Below the pieces are notes generated by a model that saw only the letters and a list, made by a program, of their open reading frames with translations, ran no database searches and was not told where the DNA came from. Position numbers and translations under genes: made by a program. Below are positions 37,322 through 47,880 of a stretch of 64,000 nucleotides of DNA, piece after piece. Source of the DNA: Linnemannia elongata (lineage: Eukaryota > Mortierellomycota > Mortierellomycetes > Mortierellales > Mortierellaceae). The DNA lies in NCBI GenBank assembly GCA_036320915.1, contig JAXBDG010000003.1:1-64000 (forward strand). Reading direction: 5' to 3'. Within the stretch, counting starts at the first letter, position 1, and the number at the start of each line of letters is the position of its first letter.

Positions 37322-37448
37322 TTCATAATTCCAGGACTTAATTCATTTTCTTGGTGCGTTCGTTTACCTCTCGTTCGACCCAGGCGTGATCCTGTTGGAA
37401 GGCAGGCATGACGGGCATAGGTGCCATGACGTGAGTGGAAGGAGACAT
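32588..37448 (-). CDS. E2F-family transcription factor
   Basis: Minus-strand exons: 37448-37368 (tentative first exon), 35585-35459, 34786-34588, 33535-33344, 33231-33114, 32992-32588; 1122 nt, 373 aa if all are used. The winged-helix DNA-binding domain is clear: [38 protein letters not shown] (with the RRxYD signature), [21 protein letters not shown] leucine-zipper-like coiled coil ([19 protein letters not shown]) and a marked-box-like segment ([20 protein letters not shown]) follow. The C-terminus is long and Ser/Asp/Glu-rich, like an acidic activation region. E2F with a DP partner controls G1/S genes; no DP-type gene is in the window. Introns of 1782, 672 and 1052 bp separate the first four exons, far longer than elsewhere. 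The first exon ([12 protein letters not shown] start) rests on phase and a good donor only, so the true start could differ. GCGGGAAA sites lie in three introns. Confidence 0.85.
33582..33589 (+). promoter_or_regulatory. E2F-consensus octamer in an E2F intron
   Basis: GCGGGAAA (TTTCCCGC on the coding strand) lies close to the 3' end of the 1052-bp intron 33536-34587. One of four such octamers inside the gene. Confidence 0.3.
34508..34515 (+). promoter_or_regulatory. E2F-consensus octamer in an E2F intron
   Basis: GCGGGAAA within GGGCGGGAAAA near the 5' end of the same 1052-bp intron, about 70 bp after the exon encoding the DNA-binding domain. Confidence 0.3.
35620..35627 (+). promoter_or_regulatory. 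E2F-consensus octamer in an E2F intron
   Basis: GCGGGAAA within GGGCGGGAAAT, 35 bp upstream (in gene sense) of the exon at 35585-35459. It could lie in an internal promoter if transcription also starts in the large first intron. Confidence 0.3.
35970..35979 (+). promoter_or_regulatory. E2F-consensus site in the large first E2F intron
   Basis: GGCGGGAAAA followed by TTT, a near-ideal E2F site, inside the 1782-bp candidate intron and 385 bp upstream of the first confident E2F exon. Confidence 0.3.
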
Positions 37449-40400
37449 GGTATATGAAAAAGGGTTTGTTGTTGTTGTTGTTGTTGTTGAAAGGGGGTTG
37501 TTGTTGGTTGGTTGGTAGTTGTATGGGTTGCAAAGGGACTGCAGCAAAAGTGGATCGAAGTTCCGGGTAAGTTGGTGGTTTGGGCGGTTGGGGTTGAGCG
37601 CTTTTTTTTTGCTTGTTTGATGTTGTTGTTAAGTAGCGATTTGCGATGAGTGGGTGATTCGACTCGGAGGGTAAAGAGTAAACGAGAGAGTGAAAGAGAC
37701 GGGTTTCGACGGATGGGAACTCTTGGGTGTCAGACGACGAAGACGGCGACAGGGTGACCGGTGAGGGTTTATCGATTCAAACGAGGGGGAGACTGGAGGA
37801 AACGAGACGGAGAGGTTCTCTTGGGTTCTCTTGGGTTCGATCGTGGAGGGAAACTGACGAGGAGTGTACCTTGGCGGCAAAAAAATAAAAGCGAGCGAAG
37901 AGAGCTTTTCTTTCTTGTGGGAGTTTGCGGCAGGGTATAAGAGGGCTTGCTTGGCTTGAGCGAAGGAGGACAGGCAGGCAGACTTGAATGACTTGAAGGA
38001 CGGGACGACCGTTGGAGACTTGGCTTGAGTGTGGAGTGGAAAGTGGAAAGTGGAAGTGAGAGTGGAAGAGTGAGAGAGAGAGTGTGTGTGTGGGTGTGAA
38101 AGTGTAGTAGCGGAAGTGGAAGTGGAAGAAGAGGAGTGGAGGAGTAGTGGTTGTGTGTTTTTTTTGTTGGAAGGAAGAGTGTGTGTGAAGGAGTGAAGAA
38201 GAAGGAAGGAAGGAAGAAGAAAAGAAGAAGAGAAGAGGAGAAGAAGAAGTGCGAGGTTTTTATAGGTCTTTGAGGACCATGAAGCGAGCGGCTTTGCTTC
38301 TCCGGAGGAGAAGGAGTGACCATTGTTGACAAAAGAGAAGGAGGCTTGCACTCTTTTTTTCTTGAAGAGGGTTTCTTGAACGAGGGTTGTCTTGACCGGA
38401 CGAGCTCGTCTTTCTTGAACGAAATAAAAATTGAAGAAAAGAGAAGTGGGGGGAGGGAGAGATACACAGAGGGAGAGGGAGGGAAACGAAAAAATCATTT
38501 TTTTGTTATTTTTTGTGTGTTTATGTTTTTTTTTGGTATTCAGTCGACATATGTTTATGTTTATGTGTGCACATACACATACTGCTATTGTTTCCATCTC
38601 CACTCACTCTTACTCTACTCTACTCTTACTCCACCCACCCTTCCCTTCCCTTTCCTCCCTTTTTTTTTTTTTTATTTTATTTTCCTTTTCTCCCAACCCA
38701 ACCCTGTCCTGTCATACTTTTGGGCTGGACATTCAATCATTTCCTATTCATTCTACACTCACTCCTCTTTTCCCTTGCTTCTTCTTCCTTCTTCTTCTTC
38801 TTCTCACACACTCTCGCCACAGCTCCTTCCTTGGTCGGCCAACATTGCTTCCCGCTTTTAGAAAGAGTCTGCCCTTTGACTTCTCTCATATACACGTTAT
38901 ATATGTGTATGTCCATGTGTATTATGTATGTAATAACCACTTATCGACCCGATTGACTTGGTTCACATATGTTTGAAAGGCAAATCATACGACAAGAGCA
39001 GCAGCAGACAAAAGAGCCACAGTGCAAAAAGAGCTTAATTCTCAAAACAAAAAAGAAAAGGCAAAGTCCTATCGGTCGGGGCTGACTATTTAACTCGCTA
39101 CAGAAACGTATACTGATAGGCACGTAGATTGACATATGGACGGACACATAGCACATAACACATAGCATAGCCATATAATCAAGTTAGAAAGAAGAAAGGG
39201 GAAGAAAACAAAGTCAATCTGGCAGATAGAAAAGGGCACAGCTGGTACACGATAGCATAAGGCAAGCTGATTGGCATGCTTTTTTTTTTTTCTTATCTTT
39301 TTCTTTTTCTTTTTTTTTTTTACTTCCGAAGTGGAGAAGACGGAGAGAGAGAGCGAAGGAAAGAAGGCAGGCATGACTGAAGGGGGAATGTCTGTTCTTC
39401 TGTCAGGGTTCACATTGATTGATAGTTGTCGACCCAGATCTCTTCGCCTTTACCCCTTTGACAACATACCAACGAGGAATGTCCTTTTCTTTTAATTCAA
39501 ATTATTCAAACGGTCAACCAGTCCACAGGGTAACTAATGACTGGGACAAAACATAGCTGGACATTCATGGACCTGAAGAAAAATAGAATAGAGCGAGAGA
39601 GAGAGAGACAGAGAGAGATAGATAGAGAGAGATAGAGAGAGTGAGAGAGGACAGGACAAGAGAGGAGAGAGCGAGAGGACAGGAGACAAAGGATGCGACT
39701 CTAAATAACTTCAAGGGGGGTGAAGACAGAAAGTAAGAGAACGGAGAGGGGGCAAGAGACAATTGAAAAAGGCTGAAAGAGGGAGGGGAGAGTTAGAGAA
39801 GAACCACGTCCCGGGTTCGCAGAGAAAACATGACTCTGTGAGAGTATGATAAGACTAAAGGACAAGAAAACTAGAGAAACCTAGAGAAAACGAAACGGTT
39901 TGAGGTTCATTGCAATAACAGACAATCCATTGGCATTCACAGGCCAAACTGTACCCACTACCAGGGGTAAAAAAGAGGATGAGTATGGTTCAATTGGAGA
40001 ATGTGGTTCCTCTATTACTATGTAATGGTATTTGCGAACACGCCTTGCCTTGTCTGTTGTCTACAAACAAACAAAGCGCAATGTAGGTGGGTTATATATA
40101 CACTCCATACTTGCTGCGTGTCCTGAGAAGAAAAGGGAGAACGTAAGAAGAATAAATAGAAAAAGGCAGCATCTGATCGACATTGAAAGGGGAATTGCAA
40201 TTTCACTTCGTTCCTTCTCAAACACTCTCAAACATCTCCCAGGAACTGGAAAGCAAACATGCTCGGCATCGCACAAACATCTCGTGAAATCTCGGTGCCC
40301 TTGGCCATACTGTCACTTTCTGTGCACGATGACAAAACATACCTTCAACCCACAGGCCGACCCTGGCACGGAGGACTCTTGTTTTCTCCTTCTTTTCCTC

Positions 40401-40678
40401 ATCTTATCATCTCAAACGTAAGCTATAAAGTGGAGAAATGGAGATATGGAGAAACGGAAAAACGGAGAAGGCATGTGGAAAAGAATGAGAGAATGTAACA
40501 GGGTTGATAGTAACAGACTCGTATTCGTCGCCAATGTTTACTCGTTCTTAATTGCGGTAGTGGTAGTCAAGTCATACCAATAAGAAAACATGTACCAATT
40601 GCCTTCCTCTTCCTCTTCCTTCCTTTGACTCTTTTTTTACTCTTTTTTTTTTCTAGTCTTTTATTTTTCTATTCCTCT

Positions 40679-40775
40679 ATTCTTCTCCTCTTCTCCTCTT
40701 CTCCTCTTCTCCTCTTCTCCTCTTCTCCTCTCCTGTTCTCCTGTTCTCCTGTTCTCTTTTCTCCTGTTCTCCTTT
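40679..40775 (+). repeat. CTCCTCTT / CTCCTGTT minisatellite
   Basis: Tandem copies of an 8-bp CTCCTCTT-like unit give way to CTCCTGTT copies. The frame of 278 codons that spans it is an artefact of the repeat. Confidence 0.7.
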
Positions 40776-41718
40776 TCCTCTCAACTGTCGCACCCTGCAT
40801 TGAGCTCAATTCCTCTCATTCTCGGCTCTCTTGTGTTTATTTTAGTCATCTTTCTTCCCTTCGTTCTTTGTTTGCTCACCTTAGTGTTGCGGTGTTGCTC
40901 CAACCACTGTCGACTTCGGTTTTTTGTGTGCGAACTATTTTTTTGTTCTTTCTCATCTGTTACTTGTATTTTTTAGCACCATGGAGGGGGTTGAGGAGGG
41001 AGAAGCGAAAATGGCGGTGCGCTACTTTTTTTTGTATTGGCCCAACCATCTGCTCCGCTCGCTTGTATTTTTCCCGCCTTTTTTATTTCATTCCCTATAG
41101 TCCAATCCCCTCATTGCCGCCATCCATTGTTCGCTCACAAACATCAGAGCACTTATTTTTCCTCATTGCATTTTTTTCAATCCCACCCTCATGTTTTCAA
41201 CCCCTACCGTCCGCATGGAAAATAGATCTATCATTTACCACGTTTTTACTACATTGGATGCCATACAACGATACAAGAAAAAACAACATCTGTGCCCTTT
41301 GTTCTTTATTCACCGATCATGATCGTGATCGGCCCACCCGGCAATGCGATGACCTTATTACATTCCCGCCAAACGCTTTTTTTTTTTTGAGCCGGGACCT
41401 CTTCTCTTCCCTTGCTTTCTTTTCCTTTCTTCCCCTGCCATTATGCCTTAGCCTCCCCTGAGACTATGCTTGCTGAGGCTAGCAGAGCAGTTCTCTATTT
41501 TTTTCAACTTTTTTACTTGCCAACCAGCCAGTTTCCTTCGCTCACTCGGGACAATAATAGCACATCGACTCTTGAGGAGAAATGCCCATGCGGCCACGAT
41601 CGCGTAAGCACCTTTTCTTTTTTATGGTTCTTCCTTCTTGCTTTCGTTCAAGTTTCAAGCACTTACAGTACACAAAAAAAAACAGACAAGGGATAACGAA
41701 TGTTCTTCCATACCGCGC

Positions 41719-41750
41719 TCAGTGCCCAGTGCCCAGTGCCCAGTGCCCAG
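41719..41750 (+). repeat. CAGTGCC heptamer array
   Basis: Four head-to-tail copies of CAGTGCC followed by a partial copy. It is GC-rich, in contrast to the surrounding AT/CT-rich sequence, and not linked to any recognisable gene. Confidence 0.7.
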
Positions 41751-42008
41751 GAGCAGTATCGGAAGGGGACGGGGAGGGGCGGTTATGAGGTTGAAGGGCT
41801 GAAGGAAAATTGATTGAAAAATCCCCCGAACGGACGCGCCAATGGAGTTTAGTCTTGTCCTCTTTTACGTTCTTTATTATTTTTTTTCCTTTTCCTTTGG
41901 TTAGTGTAAAGAAAGGGTACCCGGTCGACTCGCAACTCGCTTTTCGCGCGCTATTTTATTTTGTGGGTGGGTTTGGGTGAGGTTCACATGTGCTCTAATG
42001 CAGGCGCT

Positions 42009-42042
<34 letters not shown>

Positions 42043-43937
42043 GAACGAGAGTCCATTCCGTGTGAGAGATGACGCGTGTTATTTTTTTTTTGTTGTTGTC
42101 GTTTGGGTTGTTAGTGAGGTCTGGATTACGATTAGGAGAAAAAAGAAAGAAAAAAGACAATGAAGGGCGAGCGAGCGTGTTTTTGAAGTCTCTTGACGTC
42201 GTGTTGACCGCCTAATTGGTATGTTATGCAAAAAAAGAAAGAAAAATGTGAAGAGACAGAAGCAAAGAGAGTGCTGCAAAGGAAGAAGAGGGATCCGCCT
42301 CTTTTGGTCATTTGAATCCATCTCTTCCATCCATCTCTTGTGGCAAACAAAAAAAAAAAAAAAAAAGGTCCAACACAAGAATGAGGAGACAAGCCAGCAA
42401 CAAACAAATAAACAAAACAAACAACCAACCTCCCTTTCATTTTTTCTTTACCCCACTCGTTTCTGCTGTTGTCGTTGTTTATTGTCATTGTTGTTGTCCT
42501 TTGTTGTCTATAAACATCTCCCGCCTTTCTTTGATCACCCCTCCATGGTCCGATGGGGGAGGGTGGTACAAAGAAATGATAAAGTTTCAAAAGAAAAAAA
42601 AAGATGTATGCTTCCTCATGCGTTACTAACGAACGAAAAAAGAAAAAGAAGGCGTTGGAAAGAGATGTGTTCATGGTTTGGACCGAAACCCTATTTGATG
42701 CACCTCGCTCTTTTTTTCTGGCGGCAAAAAAAGATGTCGTGCTGAAAGAGAAAGAGAAAGGGAGGGAAAAGAAAAAAAAACGTGGGGCGTCTTTGTTGAA
42801 CGTGTACATATGTGACATATGTATGCGCGTGTGAGAGTCAGAAAAGAAGTGCATGGAGTAGAAGGTGATTCAGCCATGATCCTTCTACAAAAACAAGGGG
42901 GGGCAATTAGGTGATGAAGCATCAATTAAATGGACGGAAGGTGAGAGCAATGATCCATTTGTGAATAATACGCATCAATAATGAAGTAATCATGAGCAAG
43001 AGAGAAAGAGAGGATAGAAAGAATGGTTATGAATTAAAGAGGTAATATAAAAGGGGGAACTGTTGCTCGCCCGTGTTGGAAACCACCTCATTGTCAAAAA
43101 ATGGATTCCATGAAGGTAAAGGGAGTCTTATGCTGCTCTTGGTTCACGCCATGTACCGGGCAAGTTTTCTTTGAGAGATTACACGGTTGGTTTAAAAGTG
43201 AAACGTGGTAATATGTAAGGAACCTCAACACGGCTGCCGTGCGCACCTTGAATGTCATTCAAATTGTGACTCGTTAAAGAGAATTCGTAAGAAAAAGCGA
43301 CTGAGAGTTCAAGGAGCAATCCATGGGGAGTTCCTGTTGGATGGAGGAAGAGTAAGAAACAATTAATTGGAGAGAGAGACAGCGAGGGAAAAGGTTTCAA
43401 TTGGAAGCAGTCCAATCCTTGCGGTGTTTCAGGGTGTCATCTTGCCTTTCCCCCACTTTCTATTACACTTTGGTGGCGGCAATGTAGGAGAAGCAAAGGA
43501 AAAGGTAAAAGAGTAGGAAAGGGAGATAGTGATCGTCGGTATTCGTCGTCTGCCGATCGAAGATCACCAAGGTAGGACCCAGCTTTCTATTCGTACAGAG
43601 TGATCGGTTGTGTCCATCAGCGACCTTCTTCGTCTCACAAGCAGTAGCAACCGGTTTGGTCAGTGGATAATGTATGTCTTGGCCAAGACTCACCATGTCT
43701 TCTGAAATAATGTCCCCCTTTCCCATTCCTCCTTATCCTACCTCTTGCTTCTTGCCGTACCGTAGTTCCTTCCGTCCTCTTTACCTCTCTTCTTCTTACT
43801 TCGTCGCTTCCTATTTTGTCGTCTCCTCTTTTCCTATCGTTCTTTTCTTTCTTCTCTTTCTACATCACTCCAGTCAAGCAGCCGTCTATCATCACCAGAC
43901 CATTCACCCAACCTAATCAAGAACAAGCACCAACATT

Positions 43938-45319
43938 ATGGCACACCCTGCCATGGACAACATTCACACAACTACAACAACTGCAGGGGCAGGATCCGAA
44001 TCTGTCCTCAGGAATAGACATCACCCATCCACCTCTTCATCATCACCACTCTCAACACAACCATCCTCACAAGAAGAGGACGAGGTACTCCTTAAAGCAC
44101 AAGCAGCAGTAGAAGAGAGACCTCATGGCTCATCCACCGCCGTGCTATCGTCATCAGCTCACAAGGACAAGTCTTCCTCCCTTTCGCAAGGATGGGCATC
44201 TCTCCAAGGAGATGCTGACATTACCGAGTCGGAATCGCTTGTCCCTGGAGCAATAGCAACGATACCTGACCAGGGGCAAGAAGATACAGTGGCAGTGGCA
44301 CGGGAGTCAGTAAGAGCAACAGGCACCATAAGCACAGGAAGCACTGTAACAGCAACAACGACAATAGCATCGACCACAGCCTTGCCAAGTACAACCCCAA
44401 CAGAATCAGAAACAGCAACGCTCACGCCTACGCTGACAACAACCACGAAACCAATTGATGTTGCTGGCTTGGCAGTACAAGCAACAACAGGGTTAGGGTC
44501 AGGGTCAGACTCGGAATCCAACGGCGAGTTCTCATGCAACATCTGTTTCGATACATCTATGTCTCCCGTCCTCACCCTCTGCGGGCACTTGTTCTGGTAA
44601 GAAGGGGGTTCTTTTCTTCGACGATGGAGTATGGTTTTTGGATGGAGTTGAAGTGAAGAAGCGTCGTTTTTTAAAACTAACGCCAATCACCCACTATTCC
44701 CGGTTTTATGTCAAAACTAGCTGGGCTTGCCTGCATCAATGGCTTGAGGCACAACATCAGAACCCAACATGCCCCGTCTGCAAGGCAGGATGTGCACAGG
44801 ACAAAGTCATTCCCATCTACGGGCGAGGCAAGGAGCAACTCGACCCCAGGTACTTAGTTCCCCGCTTTTGTACTCTTCTCAGTGAAACGACGATACTCCA
44901 TATCCAAAGGAAACATTGGTTTCTAAATCTTGCATCCAAAACTGTCAAAAAAATAGATCGACGACGCCAAAGAGACCGGCGGGACAGCGACCGGAGCCGT
45001 TCAGGAATCCAAACCAGGCGGGATTTGCATTGGGAACAGGACAGGTGACATTCTCGGGGACCATGCTGCCCCCCTTCATGTTCACGCCCTTTGGTATCCA
45101 GTACGGCGCCACCTACAGCGGCACCATCGGCGGCAACGGCGCAGGTAACCTTTTGTCTTTATTCTAGGTTGTTTAGAGCAAACCTGAGACTAGGAAACTA
45201 ACAAGTCCTTGCTTTACTATCATATTTTCCGAATAGTGCAAACCCCGATGCAGGCTTATGTGTCGCGGATGTTCTTTATGCTTGGAACTTTGATTCTTGT
45301 AGGGATCTTGCTCTACTAA
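43938..45319 (+). CDS. Tail-anchored RING E3 ubiquitin ligase, RNF5/RNF185 type
   Basis: Four exons: 43938-44596, 44721-44849, 44957-45144, 45237-45319; 1059 nt, 352 aa. The RING-HC domain (about residues 200-240) reads CNIC, then [15 protein letters not shown], then CPVCK, giving a complete C3HC4 zinc set. It is followed by KVIPIYGRG and the Pro/Gly-rich stretch typical of RNF5, RNF185 and plant RMA ligases. The last 20 residues ([16 protein letters not shown]) form a single C-terminal membrane anchor. Family role: ER-membrane ubiquitin ligase in ER-associated degradation. The N-terminal 195 residues are Ser/Thr-rich and have no recognised domain; metazoan relatives have a much shorter N-terminus. 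The intron breaking the RING lies directly after the phenylalanine of GHLF, and its phase is restored exactly. Confidence 0.93.
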
Positions 45320-45797
45320 TGCGCGTGCCTTTCTAGCCATCCTCTCATCCCCTCATAGTCCGAATCCATACCCTCATAGATAGTTCTTCCATTTGCTATC
45401 TGCAAAATAGAGTCCTGTACTTTGACCCCTAACCATTGACACTTCCGCAAACCATAAAAAGGCCAGTATCTGTAACAGCAAATCGATTGGACTCAAGAGA
45501 CCCAAAGCAGATACAAGAGAAAAGTGTAAAAGAGAAAAGTGGGTGAAGTGAGTAAACATGGCTCGGCTCATGCACGACACTTTATTTCTTCTCCCCTGCA
45601 CTGCGATCGACATCTGCTCTCTTGTGCAGCCTCCCTCTTCTGCCTGCACATTCCTGCTTGCATAGTACTTCGGCAGTTCTGTCTTCCGTCTTTGGGTGGG
45701 GGGTTTCCCCTCTTTCTCCACAGTCGGCTCATTCTTTCCTTTTCATCCTTTCCTATTGTTCTCTTTCCCCATTCCATCTCCACATTTCGAATCTTGG
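45320..45797. other. Intergenic spacer between RING ligase and amidohydrolase
   Basis: Contains the 3' end of the RING gene and the promoter and leader of the next gene; no separate gene was seen. The final 100 bp are pyrimidine-rich. Confidence 0.5.
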
Positions 45798-46481
45798 ATG
45801 AATCGTCTCTTCCTCCTGCAACCACTTCGCAATCCCTCACGCCTCATTCCTTCCACCACCATCCGTCCTCCTCTTCTCCCAAAGTTATTCCACCCAACAA
45901 CAGCCTTTCGTAAAACAACCGCAAGAATGTGTCAAGGCTGTGTCCCCGAATACTTTGAGTTCAAACAGAGTCCTGCCCCTCTCCCCCAGAACTGGTTGAA
46001 TTCTCGTTTCTTGACTCAAGCGACGGAGGAGAAGGATAAAGATAAAGGAACGGATAGTTTTGAGTATCGTGTTGCGAGTGATGCGCCTTGTCCTATCATC
46101 GATGCTCATGTCCATGGTAAAAACCTTTATCCTTTGCCTCCTTTTTTTTATATTATTATTATTATTATTTGTTCAAGGATTTTTGTCGATTGGGAAGAAG
46201 AAACTCTGGGATGCCCGAAGAAAAAAGCTGTGTGCCTGAAAACTTAGGAACAATGCTAACATACCATGTTTTCGTGTCTTTCCCCTCCCATCCGCGTCCA
46301 AATTTTTGAATGACATTAGTTTTCCCGCAGAAGCTGATGGATGCGGTGTGGACGTTTTTCGACAACTTTTACTGGCCTGTCCGGTACAAGAAGAACTACC
46401 TCGCGACTAGAGCCGATTTCTTGCTTGACCAGGGTATTCGCCACGTTGTCCTCCTCGTGTACGTGTTCTCCTCTTTTCTTG

Positions 46482-46524
<43 letters not shown>

Positions 46525-47709
46525 GGCATGTTTTCTGGTTTTGGCATTGATAATGGAGGGAGAAAAAGGCTCTAACGATGCCTCTACGATTTTGATGGGT
46601 GCAAAAAAAAAACAAATGTAGGTACGCGCATAAGAATGGGATTGCGCGGGATTTGAACAAGTTCTTGGCACACACCGTCAACTCCATGAACGAACGCTAC
46701 GCCTCCCTCCCTCAACCAATTGGTGGCCAACCTACAAAACGCGTCCGCGTCGCATCAGGACTGGCAACAGTCATGCCCGGAGAACCGGACGCCCGCGGGA
46801 TCCTGGCAGAAGCCTTCACAACTTTAGGCCTCTCCGGTATAAAGATGCACTCGCATGTCCAATGTGTGGCAGCCAACCATCCGAGTATGGATGAAGTTTA
46901 CGAGACCTGTATCGAGTTTGATAAGCCAGTCTTGATTCATGCTGGCAAGGAGCCGAATAGTAAAGCTTACAAGGTCGATGCTGGCAAGATTTGTGATTTC
47001 TCGATTGTTGAGGATGTTTTGAGACGCCATCCTCGTCTCCGGATCTGTGTTCCTCATCTTGGTGAGAGCTTTCTTTGTTTCTGATTGTTTTTATTGTTGT
47101 CAAGTGTCGAGGAAGAAAGTAAAGGGAGTATGTTAAATTATGATAGCATAGCAACTCATCGCCTTATTTTTTATCCAATTCGAACTGATAGGAATGAACC
47201 AGTACGAAGAGTTCTTCGACCTGCTCGACAAGTACCCAAACCTCTACCTTGACACCACAATGACTCTCGGCGCATTCTTCCAATCCCTCAACGCCACTTC
47301 CACTACCACCGCCTCATCCTGCTCCTCCTCCACCTGCGACCACACCACTCACACCACCAACTACGAGAACAACAAAACTGGCATAACCACAACCACAACA
47401 GCACTGAAACCATTGGCAGAAATGTTGCGGACTATGCTCCTCCGCCACTCGGACAGAATCCTCTACGGAACCGATTGGCCCAACATCCCCTACGATTGGT
47501 GTCGCGAGCTGGCGAATCTTGTCAGCTTGGTCGATGGAGATGGTGAAGCTACCGCTGTTGTTGTTGGTGGCGAGAGGGTGAGAAACGAGGACCAGAGAAC
47601 GAAGGCGACGGATGACGCCTTGGAGAATATCTTGTGGAGGAATGCGAGCCGGTTTTATCGTATCTCGGAACAGGATCTTGGCTTGGCACCTCTTTCACCC
47701 AACCTTTAG
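45798..47709 (+). CDS. Amidohydrolase_2-type metal-dependent hydrolase, possibly mitochondrial
   Basis: Four exons: 45798-46116, 46320-46458, 46622-47061, 47192-47709; 1416 nt, 471 aa from this start. Metal-site motifs of the amidohydrolase/TIM-barrel family are visible: IDAHVHVFP (HxH), KPVLIHAGKEP (His), VPHLG (His) and YGTDWPN (Asp). The substrate cannot be named; relatives include decarboxylases and lactone hydrolases. The ATG at 45798 gives a basic, Ser/Arg/Leu-rich leader with no acidic residues (MNRLFLLQPLRNPSRL), like a mitochondrial presequence. The next ATG, 45927, would give a 428-aa protein without it, so both locations are possible. A Thr/Ser-rich insertion of about 35 residues (near 47290-47400) interrupts the last domain. 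Intron 2 contains a T39 run and intron 3 is 130 bp. The gene converges on the DAG-lipase gene 171 bp away. Confidence 0.85.
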
Positions 47710-47791
47710 TTTTGTCCTTTTTGTTTGTCCTTTTGTAAGTAGAGGTAGTTTCTTCTCCATCTCATTGTTATCAGTGCCAACTTACTTGGTC

Positions 47792-47805
47792 ATTAAATAT
47801 TTATT
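47792..47805. terminator. Abutting bidirectional poly(A) hexamers
   Basis: ATTAAA on the plus strand (47792-47797) and AATAAA on the minus strand (47805-47800, read as TTTATT on plus) are two bases apart, 83 and 76 bp after the stops of the convergent amidohydrolase and DAG-lipase genes. If both are used, the two mRNAs overlap tail to tail. Confidence 0.5.
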
Positions 47806-47880
47806 ACAATCATAATTTTCCAAAAAAGTTAAAAGGTGTTGTAGATGGTGGGATAAAAAAACAGGATATAAAGAGCGTCC

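Larger units (their letters stand above)
37449..43937. other. 6.5 kb low-complexity interval without a supported gene
   Basis: 37449-38500 is purine-rich on the plus strand and would be the E2F upstream region. Long frames here (for example 324 codons on the minus strand at 37629-38603) translate to Ser/Phe/Thr/Pro-rich simple sequence and are not accepted. 38600-39300 and 40600-41500 are pyrimidine-rich; 42011-42039 is a T29 run. 43440-43900 is more balanced and leads into the RING gene as its promoter and leader. No domain-bearing exon, tRNA or transposase was recognised in either strand. Confidence 0.5.

Noticed and set aside
37629..38603. 324-codon minus-strand frame upstream of the E2F gene
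   Set aside because: Translates to Ser/Phe/Thr/Lys simple sequence from a CT/GA tract, overlaps a similar frame of 232 codons in another phase, and has no domain.
40625..41461. 278-codon plus-strand frame
   Set aside because: Runs through a CTCCTCTT minisatellite and pyrimidine tract; Leu/Phe/Ser-rich with no conserved block.
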